Assembly: GCA_024275955.1 (NCBI GenBank)
Contig: JAJRYD010000005.1
Span: 1-64,000 of the forward strand
Source: Nitrospirota bacterium
Lineage (GTDB): Bacteria; Nitrospinota_A; UBA7883; JACRGQ01
Direction of reading: 5' to 3'
DNA: 64,000 nt
Notes under the pieces: model-generated
The model's database searches: none
Told to the model about the DNA's origin: nothing
Seen by the model: the letters and a program-made list of their open reading frames with translations, nothing else
Part shown: positions 8,121 through 16,529 of the stretch, piece by piece
Position numbering within the stretch: the first letter of the stretch is position 1
How the letters are laid out: every line of letters begins with the position of its first letter
Position numbers and translations under genes: made by a program

Positions 8121-9566
8121 TTAATAAATCTTTTTCCTCTTGGAACCAGAAGGAATCCCCAGTTCCTTTCGGTATTTTGTGACTGTGCGACGGGCTATCT
8201 TAACATCGCGCGTCTGTAACAGCCCAACTATTTTATCATCGGTGGCAGGGCTTTTTGAATCCTCCTCCATGACGATTTTTTTAATCATCTCCTTTACCCT
8301 GACAGATGAGACGGTATTGCCAAGGTACGAGCTTACCCCGCTATGGAAAAAGAACTTCAACTCGAAAATACCCTGCGGGGTATGGATATATTTATTCCGC
8401 GTTACTCTGCTTATGGTCGATTCATGCATTTCGATATCGTTCGCTACATCTTTTAGAACCAGCGGTTTTAAGTGGGAAAGCCCCTTATCCAAAAAGCCTT
8501 TTTGGAACTTCGCAAGGCTCCTGCCTACCTTAAGCATCGTCTGACGTCTCTGCTCTATGCTTTTCACGAGCCATATGGCTGATTGCACCTTTTGCTCTAT
8601 AAACTCCCTTTCTTTGGAATCTTTCGCGCCGACTCCATTTTTCTTGAGTACGCTCCGGTAGTAGTTGTTTATTTTCAGCATCGGCACCCCTTCGTCATTA
8701 AGGTGAACCTGCCACTCGTCATCCACTTTAACGATATAGATATCCGGTTCCACATAGTTAGCCCTCTGCGGGTTGAAAGATTTGCCGGGGGAAGGATCGA
8801 GCGCCCTGATAAATTCGACCGCCTCGATTATCCTCTCGGCATCTACCTTTAACAGTTTGGCAATTTTGGCGTAGTGCCTCTCCGAGAGGTTCATCAGATG
8901 GCCCTCAATCAGTTCGCGGATTATCGGGTCGTCTGGTTCAAGCGCTTTTGCCTGAAGCAAAAGAGATTCCCTTATATCGCCAGCACCGACGCCTGTCGGC
9001 TCGAACTTGCTTTTTATCGTCTCTAAAACTTCGCGAACCTGCTCGGCAGTGCCGCCGGTCGCCTCGGCTATATCTTCGATGCTCTCTTTTAAAAAACCGT
9101 CATCATCCAGTTCTCCGATAATAAACAGGCCTATTCCGTTTAGCACAGGGTCGAGTACCGTTATGTTTAGCTGCCAAATTAGATGATCCTGAAGCGACTC
9201 TTCACTTCTTAGCGTATTTTCTATAGATGGTCTTTCGGCATATCCTTCTCCAGTGCCGCCGCTATACGCCTCCTCCTGCAGGAAAGCCTCCCAGTCAGGC
9301 TCTTCCGCTTTCTTGTCCTCCGTTTTTTCAGAAACCACAGCCTCTTCCTCGAACCTGTCGTCCTTTGTCTCGGTGTTCTGGGTATCGTTGCTTTCTGTTT
9401 CTGCCTCTTCCTCAACAACCTCTTCGAGGAAAGGGTTTTCGTCCAGCTCCTGCCTTATGTTGGCGACAAGCTCCATTTTCGTGAGTGGTAAAAGCTTTAT
9501 CGCCTGCTGCATAGCCGGCGTCATAATGAGCCTTTGGCCCATTCTCATTGTCATAGATAGCTTCAT
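8121..9566 (-). CDS. rpoN: RNA polymerase sigma-54 factor
   Basis: Sigma-54 directs RNA polymerase to -24/-12 promoters that need AAA+ activators. The 481-residue protein has the N-terminal Gln/Leu-rich region I (LIMTPAMQQAIKLLPLTKMEL), a very acidic region II (about residues 47-100), the core-binding region, the helix-turn-helix (DIEMHESTISRVTRNKYI) and the C-terminal RpoN box ARRTVTKYRKELGIPS. The ATG at 9566 lies 9 nt after lptB. It is expected to control genes elsewhere; no convincing -24/-12 promoter was recognised by eye in this window. Confidence 0.96.
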   Translation of the reverse strand: MKLSMTMRMGQRLIMTPAMQQAIKLLPLTKMELVANIRQELDENPFLEEVVEEEAETESNDTQNTETKDDRFEEEAVVSEKTEDKKAEEPDWEAFLQEEAYSGGTGEGYAERPSIENTLRSEESLQDHLIWQLNITVLDPVLNGIGLFIIGELDDDGFLKESIEDIAEATGGTAEQVREVLETIKSKFEPTGVGAGDIRESLLLQAKALEPDDPIIRELIEGHLMNLSERHYAKIAKLLKVDAERIIEAVEFIRALDPSPGKSFNPQRANYVEPDIYIVKVDDEWQVHLNDEGVPMLKINNYYRSVLKKNGVGAKDSKEREFIEQKVQSAIWLVKSIEQRRQTMLKVGRSLAKFQKGFLDKGLSHLKPLVLKDVANDIEMHESTISRVTRNKYIHTPQGIFELKFFFHSGVSSYLGNTVSSVRVKEMIKKIVMEEDSKSPATDDKIVGLLQTRDVKIARRTVTKYRKELGIPSGSKRKKIY

Positions 9567-9575
9567 AAAATCTGC

Positions 9576-10304
9576 CTACTGCCTCATTGAAAAGTTGGAG
9601 CCGAGGTATGTTTTTCTCGCCTCTTCCGATTCTATAATTTTGCTTGGAGCACCGCTTTCTATAATCTTTCCAGCGTTGATAATGTACGCTCTATCGACAA
9701 TTTCAAGTGTTTCGTGGACATTATGATCGGTTATCAGTATCCCGATATCTTTTTTCTTTAGGTCGACAATTATCGACTGTACCTCCATCACTGCGATAGG
9801 GTCTACGCCGGCAAAAGGCTCGTCCAATAGCAAAAAGGACGGGCTTAAAGCAAGCGAACGGCTGATTTCGAGCCTTCGCCTCTCGCCTCCGGAAAGGGAA
9901 GCGGCTATCGAATCGGAAAGATGCAGTATGTTGAGCATCTCCAAAAGCTCTCTCGCTTTTTGCTCTCTGTCGTGAGTGCTCAACTTCAGCATCTCCAAGA
10001 TGGCCGTTACATTTTCCATAACGGTAAGCTTTCTGAAAATAGAAGGTTCCTGAGAAAGGTAGCCTATACCCATGCGCGACCTTAAATACATAGGCATCGC
10101 TGTAATATCGGTATCATCAAGGAAAACCGAACCAGCTTCCGGCCTTGTCAGCCCGACAATCATATAGAAGGTAGTTGTTTTTCCCGCCCCATTCGGGCCG
10201 AGAAGCCCAACAACTTCTCCCTGCCGGACTTCGATCTCGACACTGTCTACCACTTTTCTGCCATGATAGCTTTTTTCAAGCCTTTTGGCGTGTAATCTCT
10301 GCAA
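9576..10304 (-). CDS. lptB: LPS export ABC transporter ATP-binding protein LptB
   Basis: LptB is the cytoplasmic ATPase that powers LPS extraction from the inner membrane with LptFG and pushes it along the LptCA bridge. The 242-residue protein has Walker A GPNGAGKTT, the Q-loop, the signature LSGGERRRLEISRSLA and Walker B LLLDEPFAGVDP. The TTG start follows GGGAGG by 5 nt. lptFG are not in the window. It sits between lptA and rpoN as in many proteobacteria. Confidence 0.95.
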   Translation of the reverse strand: MQRLHAKRLEKSYHGRKVVDSVEIEVRQGEVVGLLGPNGAGKTTTFYMIVGLTRPEAGSVFLDDTDITAMPMYLRSRMGIGYLSQEPSIFRKLTVMENVTAILEMLKLSTHDREQKARELLEMLNILHLSDSIAASLSGGERRRLEISRSLALSPSFLLLDEPFAGVDPIAVMEVQSIIVDLKKKDIGILITDHNVHETLEIVDRAYIINAGKIIESGAPSKIIESEEARKTYLGSNFSMRQ

Positions 10305-10332
10305 TTAAGCCTCCCACTAAAGTCGACAAGGT

Positions 10333-11451
10333 TCAATCAACAGCCCCGTCTTCCTTTACCTGTTTTTTGACAGGCTTTTGCTTGTTCATCGGAGCGATTC
10401 GAACCTTGGCCCGATTCTTGCTACCACCGCTTATAATTATATCGTCTCTCTCATAAAAATAGGTGATTTTTTTTCCTTTAATATCTTCGCCCTCTTTCCT
10501 GTAAATGGCGTTTCCCGTTACGATAACTTTCTTGTTTTTGGGATAGAGTACCGCACGGTTCCCTGTAATTTTTCTAAACTCGCCTGTTATTTTTACGTTC
10601 CTGTAGGCATACGCTTTTTTTATCTCGCTTTTCTCTTTGGCATGAAAAACTTTTATCTCCTCTGCCTCTACCTTTGTCTCTTTATCTATCGCCACGGCGT
10701 TCCCCGACACATCGGTAACTTTTCTTGAAACAAAATGTTCCGCGTGATCTCCGGTGACAACTCCATTGTCAGACGTCATCACCACATTGCCGTCAGCAAC
10801 CAGCTCTTCCATCTGTCTGCCTTCTTCGCCATCATAATAATGAAGTGTCAGCTTATCGGATTCAATTTCACCATCCTCTAAAAGCGCCAGAGCATTGCCG
10901 GTTACTACGCTTTTGTCTTCCAGAGGCAGATGAACCGCATGACTGCCTGTTACCGTCGTTGTTCCGATTATCAGCCGAACACCGCCGTTCGCGATAACTT
11001 TCTTTAGCGCTTCCCCTTTTTTGCCATAGAACGACTCTATCCTTCTTGCCATAATATCGCCCTCTTCCATTTTCGAAACAGCGTTACCTGCCACTACCAC
11101 CTTTTGCTTACTTGGGAACAGTTCGGCTTTATCTCCGGTTGTAACCCCTGTTTTGCTAGTTATTTTTACTCTGCCGACTCCTTTAATACTGGAAATCCCT
11201 CCGGTTTTTTTATAGAGAACAATTAGTTCGTCCGATTCGACTACAATCCCCTCCTGCACCGCTCTTGCATTGCCGCTAAAGGTGTGTACTTTCGGATTAT
11301 TCCTAGAGGTCATTTTGTCCGATGTTACTCTGGTCGGGGCGTTTATAGATTCGTGTTCGGCTACAGCTACCGCCGGAGCATGTAGAAAAATCTGTAGAAG
11401 AAGAAAAAGCCGGAGCCGCCTTAAAGCAGTCCGGCTAGTTAAAGGTCGCAT
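10333..11451 (-). CDS. lptA: LPS transport periplasmic protein LptA, extended (about double length)
   Basis: LptA forms the periplasmic beta-jellyroll bridge that carries LPS to the outer membrane. A signal peptide (about residues 1-31, ending AVAVAEHE) precedes repeated OstA-type strands. Units of the pattern V(V/T)GNA followed by E(G/D)...I...I.(F/L)(F/Y) recur through to residue 350. The product is 372 aa, about twice the usual LptA, implying two OstA modules in tandem. The ATG overlaps the 3' end of lptC by 17 nt and lptB starts 28 nt downstream. The tail is Lys-rich. Confidence 0.87.
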   Translation of the reverse strand: MRPLTSRTALRRLRLFLLLQIFLHAPAVAVAEHESINAPTRVTSDKMTSRNNPKVHTFSGNARAVQEGIVVESDELIVLYKKTGGISSIKGVGRVKITSKTGVTTGDKAELFPSKQKVVVAGNAVSKMEEGDIMARRIESFYGKKGEALKKVIANGGVRLIIGTTTVTGSHAVHLPLEDKSVVTGNALALLEDGEIESDKLTLHYYDGEEGRQMEELVADGNVVMTSDNGVVTGDHAEHFVSRKVTDVSGNAVAIDKETKVEAEEIKVFHAKEKSEIKKAYAYRNVKITGEFRKITGNRAVLYPKNKKVIVTGNAIYRKEGEDIKGKKITYFYERDDIIISGGSKNRAKVRIAPMNKQKPVKKQVKEDGAVD

Positions 11452-11974
11452 CTACCGAACTCAGAATTTCGACATTTTGCGTATCAATTTCGATAATCAT
11501 CCCTTTGCCAGAGATCTTCGTGCCGTCAGTAATATATTCCACATATAGGTCAGTTTTTAAAATTCTCTTGTCGGAGACAAAGTCGAGCCTTTGAGTTTTC
11601 AGCGAAAAAGGCTGTTTAGATTTTACTTCTACGCTACCGCTAAAAACAGCATCTTTTGTTTTGCTCATATATTCCCCTGTGTCAGATGATATTTCTATTG
11701 TCTTATGCTTTTTTGAGCTAAAAACAGCACTTATATATTTCATCTTGGTAACACTGTCATTAACAAGAGCCTCTTTGGCATTAAGTTTGAGTACCTCCCC
11801 CAAATCGTTTTTGTCCAGAATTCTCAAGTCTAAAACCTTCCCTGTAAGGTTTTCTGTTTTGCCTATTTCTATTTCGACTTTCTCCGCGCCGCCGCCGACG
11901 ATAGACTGCATACCGATATATGCAATAGTGGCTAAGAATACAATAATCACTATGGTGCTAAACAGTTCTCTCAC
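11435..11974 (-). CDS. lptC: LPS export protein LptC
   Basis: LptC is a bitopic inner-membrane protein that links LptBFG to periplasmic LptA. The 179-residue product has one N-terminal transmembrane helix (about residues 6-27) and a periplasmic beta-rich domain (YISAVFSSKKHKTIEISSDT, then FSLKTQRLDFVSDKRILKT) of the same architecture as LptA. The GTG start overlaps the tsaE stop by 4 nt, and its 3' end overlaps lptA by 17 nt, consistent with translational coupling of the export genes. Confidence 0.9.
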   Translation of the reverse strand: MRELFSTIVIIVFLATIAYIGMQSIVGGGAEKVEIEIGKTENLTGKVLDLRILDKNDLGEVLKLNAKEALVNDSVTKMKYISAVFSSKKHKTIEISSDTGEYMSKTKDAVFSGSVEVKSKQPFSLKTQRLDFVSDKRILKTDLYVEYITDGTKISGKGMIIEIDTQNVEILSSVDATFN

Positions 11975-12408
11975 TCTGCTGGCTCTCCGTATGTTATTTC
12001 TATCTCTCTTTCATTTTCGCCTGTGATGCTGATTATGACATTTATTTTCCTGCCAGGCGCGAACCGGCAAAACTGCCCGGGCCACTCCACCACAGATATC
12101 CCTTTATCCCAGTAATCGTCAAGACCGAGCGATTCCATATCACTTAAGTTTTCCAGCCTGTAAAAATCGAAGTGATAAACAGGCGGTGAACCATTATAAA
12201 CATTTAAAATGGTATAGCTTGGAGACTTAACGGCGCTTGAACCGCCATGAAGCGAACCAAGAAGCCCCCTTACAAAGCAGGTTTTACCAGCGCCAAGCTC
12301 GCCGTTTAAAAGGAGAACATCACCTTTTTTTAAGAACCGAGCGACAGATGCGCCAGCTTTCTCGGTATCTTGCTCGCCGGAGCTTTTGAAACGAATCGGA
12401 TTAGTAAT
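11971..12408 (-). CDS. tsaE: tRNA threonylcarbamoyladenosine biosynthesis ATPase TsaE, apparent ATT start
   Basis: TsaE is the P-loop ATPase that works with TsaB and TsaD to make t6A37 in ANN-decoding tRNAs. The frame encodes Walker A GELGAGKT, the switch KSPSYTILNVY, the segment VYHFDFYRL and ISVVEWPG, all diagnostic. The frame is closed by TAA just upstream at about 12421 and has no ATG, GTG or TTG before the P-loop. The ATT at 12408 gives the usual spacing of about 35 residues to the P-loop and lies 8 nt after AAGGGA, so it is proposed as the start (145 aa). The stop overlaps lptC by 4 nt. A start finder limited to standard codons would miss or truncate this gene. Confidence 0.85.
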   Translation of the reverse strand: MTNPIRFKSSGEQDTEKAGASVARFLKKGDVLLLNGELGAGKTCFVRGLLGSLHGGSSAVKSPSYTILNVYNGSPPVYHFDFYRLENLSDMESLGLDDYWDKGISVVEWPGQFCRFAPGRKINVIISITGENEREIEITYGEPAE

Positions 12409-12427
12409 TAAAGCATTCCCTTAAAAA

Positions 12428-13600
12428 TCAGATAAAGGACTGCATTTCAACTTCGAGCTGTTCCAGAAACTCCCTAGCTTCCTTAAAATTCGGGTCGATT
12501 TTAAGAGCTACTTTTATCTCCTCAAGGGCCTCTTTTTTCTTTCTGGAATCGTGGTAGGCTTTGGCAAGGTTAAAATGCAATACTTCGTCATCCGGCGCTA
12601 TAGAGAGTGCTTTTTTATACTCGGTTACCGCCTCGCCAAACCGCCCCTTTTTCCTTAGCGCGATACCAAGCCTGTTGTAGACATTAAGGTTTTTAGGGTC
12701 GCTGGCAAGAGTTTGCTTAAATGCCGTAGCGGCAAGGTCGGCCATTCCTGCGTCCATAAACGCCTCACCTATTTCGGTGCTCATTTTATTATCGCCGCCG
12801 GCCTGCTTAAGGGCTATATTCAATGCTACTTTTGCCTTCGTCTTGTCCCCATGCACAAGGTGAATCATTCCCATCTCTTTTTGTCTCTTGGGGTTATTTG
12901 GGCTTATTTTCGCCGCTTTTTCAAGCGATTTAAGAGCATCTCCCGTCCGCTTTTGCTTTGTAAGCAGGTCTGCCATCCTTTCGTGCGCCTTGGTAAACAT
13001 AGGGTTTACCTCGCAAGCCTCTTTGTAATACTCTTCGGCCTTGTCATCTTCCCCATTTTTCTCCATCGCCTCACCCATAGCTATATGCAGACGGGCGCTT
13101 TTAGGATATTTTTTAAGTCCTTTGGTAAGTTCCTCAACAGCTCTCGATATCTGGTTTCCCTTGATGAGGATATTGGCCACGTTCATCAGGGTGTCAATGG
13201 GGGGAGGCTTCGACCTTTTGTCCATTACCTCGTGCATTTTGGCCTCGAAAGTATTATAAACAAAAGGCTTTATTATGTAGCCGTCGACGAGGGTCTCCGC
13301 CGCGTGGGCAACCTGCTCCTCGGTTATCTCGGCAGTGACCATAAGTATCGGAATATTTTTGTTGTCCTCGTCATCACGGATATTTTTGAGAAGTTCAAAC
13401 CCCGACATCTTCGGCATATTCCAGTCTGTAACTATAAAATCTATCTTCTGGGAACGTATTTTTTCCAATGCCTCAATGCCGTTCGAGGCCTCCAGAAGAC
13501 TCTCAAACCCCATATTGCGCAACATACCGCGAATCGTCCGACGCATATTACTCATGTCGTCAACGACCAGAATCGTCATTTCTTTATTTATCTGAGCCAT
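12428..13600 (-). CDS. CheY-like receiver fused to TPR repeats
   Basis: A complete receiver domain (residues 8-125) has the acidic pair Asp14-Asp15, phospho-acceptor Asp59 (DFIVTDWNMPKMSG), Thr89 and Lys111. It is followed by about seven tetratricopeptide repeats to residue 390 (for example AKISPNNPKRQKEMGMIHLV and YNRLGIALRKKGRFGEAV). There is no DNA-binding domain, so the output is probably protein-protein interaction. It lies 70 nt downstream of a histidine kinase, its likely partner, and 19 nt before tsaE. A paralogue with a degenerate receiver lies at 51761-52933. Confidence 0.87.
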   Translation of the reverse strand: MAQINKEMTILVVDDMSNMRRTIRGMLRNMGFESLLEASNGIEALEKIRSQKIDFIVTDWNMPKMSGFELLKNIRDDEDNKNIPILMVTAEITEEQVAHAAETLVDGYIIKPFVYNTFEAKMHEVMDKRSKPPPIDTLMNVANILIKGNQISRAVEELTKGLKKYPKSARLHIAMGEAMEKNGEDDKAEEYYKEACEVNPMFTKAHERMADLLTKQKRTGDALKSLEKAAKISPNNPKRQKEMGMIHLVHGDKTKAKVALNIALKQAGGDNKMSTEIGEAFMDAGMADLAATAFKQTLASDPKNLNVYNRLGIALRKKGRFGEAVTEYKKALSIAPDDEVLHFNLAKAYHDSRKKKEALEEIKVALKIDPNFKEAREFLEQLEVEMQSFI

Positions 13601-13670
13601 CGGTAAATACTAACACAAAGTGAAAAGTGCTTTAAAGGCAAAGACTGCTTTTATCCATCTCAAAAGAAGG

Positions 13671-15350
13671 TTAAGAAATCAGTTTCGGCAAGGTGAAATA
13701 GAATATGGAGCCTCCTTCCTCTACCTTGTCGACCCATATATCTCCGCCATGCGCGTCAATCGCCATTTTGCAAAAAGTAAGCCCCAATCCGGTGCTGTAC
13801 TTATGCCTCTTGTTGTCTTTGTTCACCTGACCAAATTTCATAAAAATAATATCCTTAAACTCGTCTGGAACGCCAGGCCCGTCATCCTGCACGCCTACGC
13901 GAACCATACCGTTTTCAATGTTTTTTAAAGAGATAAGCACTCTCCCGTTTTCCGGCGAATAGTTTATCGCGTTGGTAACAAGGTTGGCTAAAATTCGGGT
14001 AACTATTCCATTATCGGCATTTACCTTAAAATCACTGCCATCTTTCTCAAGTATAATTAACTTGTTATCCATTTCGAGAAGAGCCTTCACCTGTTCTATT
14101 TTGTTTACGGCAATCTCCTCGATATCTACAGTGCCAAGGCTAAGCGTGAACTTTCCTTCTTCCATGCGGTTTACATCGAGAATATCCATAACCATTGAAA
14201 GAAGATTTTCGGTTCCCACTTTTGCCAGCAGTATCGTTTCCTTTTCAAAATCTTCCAAGTTTTCTCCGGTCAGCATGCTGAGGTTTGCCGTTATCTCTCC
14301 AATCGGGGTTTTAAGGTCGTGCACAAGCATACTTACAAGGTTTTCCCTTATCTCTTCTAGTTTTTTCAGCTCCTGATGAGCGATAGATAGCTTTTCCCTC
14401 TCTTTCTTTATCTCTTCAGTCAGCGACGCGTTTTCAATAACCGCCCCCAGCCTGCCGAGAAACCTAGATACCGCCACTTCGTCCTGATCGCTAAACGAGC
14501 CACTACTCTTGTCGGTTACGTTTAAAACGCCGAGAGATTTTTCATCAAAAAGTATAGGGAAAGTGAGAAACGCGTCGCCCGAATATTTGCCGGATTTACT
14601 GAAATGAAATTCTTCTATCTCATCAATGTCGTTGACATTAAGAGGTTTCATGTTTTTGACAACCCATGAAGCGACCGAAGTTTCATCAAGCGATTTGCGA
14701 AGGCCTATGAGGTTGTCCTGCGTGCTTGCCATCATCACTATCTCATTAGTATTGGAGTCGATAAGCTGGATAGAGCCTCTTTCCGCGTCAAGGTGGCCTA
14801 GAACTACTCTCAGGCATCTCTTTAACTTTTCTTCAAAAGAAAAATGAGGGGCGGCTAGAATAGCGGCAACCGCCATAGCCCCCTCTGCTTCTTTCATTCT
14901 CATGCTGATATTCTTAGCTTCCGCCACTCTTTGGGCCAAACTGTAGACTACCTCTCCATAAGTCTCCATCTCTGAAAGATTGCGTGGAAGAATACTTACA
15001 AAACCTTTTTTACCGCATTCCAGCATTTTGTCAAAATCGTCGATGTAGCAAAGCCCTATAGATTCCATCACGGGGTTTAGCCTTCGCGCGTTAGAGGCTA
15101 TTTCAAACGGATCTTCGTCAGAGAGGTATAGGTCGGTGATAAATATATCTACCGTTCCTGTATCCAACAGGGTTCCGGCATTAATGGATGAATCGGTTTT
15201 TTCCAGACGATAGCCGATATCCAGCAGGTAATCGGAAAAGGCGGCTAACGAAGCATCATCCTCACTGAGCAGTAATATCTTTGTGTTCGAAACGATCCCG
15301 CTGTTCCACTTCACGCCATCGTCAATGCCAGCCCCGTCAGGTATCACCAA
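13671..15350 (-). CDS. Sensor histidine kinase: pseudo-receiver, GAF, HisKA, HATPase
   Basis: The 559-residue protein has no transmembrane segment and should be cytoplasmic. Residues 22-130 resemble a receiver (KILLLSEDDASLAAF and IFITDLYLSDED), but the conserved Lys is absent (VSILPRN). A GAF domain follows (about 160-310), then a coiled linker, HisKA with the H-box LVHDLKTPIGEI, and a C-terminal ATPase domain with N-box LVTNAINYSPENG, G1 DDGPGVPDE and G2 STGLGLTFC. The start is TTG 15350 or GTG 15347 after GGGAGAG. It heads the operon and is likely the kinase of the CheY-TPR protein downstream. Confidence 0.86.
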   Translation of the reverse strand: MVIPDGAGIDDGVKWNSGIVSNTKILLLSEDDASLAAFSDYLLDIGYRLEKTDSSINAGTLLDTGTVDIFITDLYLSDEDPFEIASNARRLNPVMESIGLCYIDDFDKMLECGKKGFVSILPRNLSEMETYGEVVYSLAQRVAEAKNISMRMKEAEGAMAVAAILAAPHFSFEEKLKRCLRVVLGHLDAERGSIQLIDSNTNEIVMMASTQDNLIGLRKSLDETSVASWVVKNMKPLNVNDIDEIEEFHFSKSGKYSGDAFLTFPILFDEKSLGVLNVTDKSSGSFSDQDEVAVSRFLGRLGAVIENASLTEEIKKEREKLSIAHQELKKLEEIRENLVSMLVHDLKTPIGEITANLSMLTGENLEDFEKETILLAKVGTENLLSMVMDILDVNRMEEGKFTLSLGTVDIEEIAVNKIEQVKALLEMDNKLIILEKDGSDFKVNADNGIVTRILANLVTNAINYSPENGRVLISLKNIENGMVRVGVQDDGPGVPDEFKDIIFMKFGQVNKDNKRHKYSTGLGLTFCKMAIDAHGGDIWVDKVEEGGSIFYFTLPKLIS

Positions 15351-16114
15351 AATCTCTCCCTATAAGCTCCATTAGGTAAACCATAATAAATCAGCCTCGT
15401 ACAATTGTCTCTAAAAATAGACTTCTGCCTCTATACCCTTTCGGCAGAAATGCTAATCTATATTATAGCTAAGTGATATTTAGACAGTAATAATCGAAAC
15501 TAGCGCTGTGGGAGACCATTTTGGGTAAAAACTGCGCTTACCGGAGAAAAACATCAAAAAGCTTTAGCCATAAGTGAGGCGTTCAAAAAGACTGGAGCCG
15601 AATGCCTATTTACAAGCAGAATGAAGGGGGAGAAGTGGAAAAAGGCAAAGCTTCAACGCTCCAGCCAACCTCACCAGCTCACCAGAGCGGCTCTGCTCGG
15701 CGTGCCATAAGCCGACATCAGCTGATGGGGCCGTTGCCGAATGAGACAAACTTGATTTTGCTACAAATTGCCAATCTCTAAAGCCTCTGTTTTTACGAAG
15801 TTAGAAAATAAACTTTTCTTTAAAACGCTTAAAAACTCTTTTGGAAACAGTCCCCCGATGGAGAAGGTTCTTCCTGTTGCCGGCAAGCTTGGGGGGGTCT
15901 GCCCTACCAAAAGCGCAAAGAAACATAAAACAGGCTTCAAAAATGGCGTGGCCAACCCTCTCTACAACTCAAGGATGCTAAGGCCGAAAAAAAGCGAAAA
16001 TAGGCTTTACAAACAGTGAAACATTCCGCACTAAGGAAAAGCCAAGCATAAAAACCCAGCGCAACAAACCTCTATCGACTGCGTAGGCTCACCAGCAAAA
16101 CGAACGGATAACCG
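15351..16114. other. Gene-free stretch with one MITE-like repeat
   Basis: These 764 bases lie between the kinase (-) and a zinc-ribbon gene (-). They contain repeat copy 1 (15727-15854). Short open frames here either run through the repeat or lack a ribosome-binding site and recognisable sequence, so none is called. A G-run (about 15890-15896) is the only other visible feature. The promoter of the large kinase-to-murJ operon should lie at the left end of this stretch, but no clear -35/-10 pair was recognised. Confidence 0.6.
15727..15854 (+). mobile_element. MITE-like repeat, copy 1
   Basis: A 128-bp non-coding element with terminal inverted repeats of the pattern GGGGCTGTTGCC (here GGGGCCGTTGCC) and AACAGTCCC. 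Flanks are CTGAT on the left and CCGAT on the right, a 4-of-5 match to a 5-bp target duplication. The interior (GATTTTGCTACAAATTGCC, then CTCTAAAGCCTC and AAACTCTTTTGGAAACAG) matches the five other copies in the same orientation. Confidence 0.85.
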
Positions 16115-16303
16115 CTATCTTGCCACGCCGACCTTTTTCCTGCCCCTCTTCTTTTTGACAGGTTTCGCAGGTTCAATATTCATACACAAATCGCATTTGT
16201 GACCTATCTCCCTACCGCACATAAGGCATGTATAGGAGTCGCTCGCAAACGTTAAAATCCCGCCGCAGTGATAGCATCTCTCTTGGCTAGTATTATCGCT
16301 CAT
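16115..16303 (-). CDS. Small zinc-ribbon protein with basic AT-hook-like tail
   Basis: This 62-residue protein has three Cys pairs, CYHCGG, CLMCGRE and CDLCMN, indicating one or two zinc-binding knuckles, followed by the basic stretch PVKKKRGRKKVGVAR with an AT-hook-like RGRK core. A strong GGAGG lies 6 nt before the ATG, which supports it as a real gene. A nucleic-acid-binding role is inferred from the tail only. Upstream, 16304-16529 is AT-rich and non-coding. The genes at 16530-23749 are transcribed in the same direction. Confidence 0.78.
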   Translation of the reverse strand: MSDNTSQERCYHCGGILTFASDSYTCLMCGREIGHKCDLCMNIEPAKPVKKKRGRKKVGVAR

Positions 16304-16529
16304 TTAGGACCTCCAAAGAATATGTCTGGTTTTTTGCACTCTCAAAAGCCAACTGCACAAAATTATCATAATAATTTTCTGGTAAGCTAGCTTAATAGAG
16401 ATGAAAAATCAACAATATTCTGTGATTTATAGAGACAAAAGAGACAAAAATGTCCATGAATAAGTAAAACTCATTATTTTATATAGGTTTAACATAGTTG
16501 CAGGTTTTTACTTATAACAGAAAACTTAC

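Noticed and set aside
8121-9566. Sigma-54 (-24/-12) promoters near pilin and envelope genes
   Set aside because: Looked for TGGC-N8-TGC patterns by eye upstream of the main operons; none was convincing.
12713-13606. Long plus-strand open frame (about 297 codons) antisense to the CheY-TPR gene
   Set aside because: It is a shadow of a gene with clear receiver and TPR motifs on the other strand; it has no ribosome-binding site and no recognisable protein pattern.
15768-16019. Plus-strand frame of 83 codons
   Set aside because: Its first part is repeat copy 1 read as protein; the rest has no recognisable sequence.
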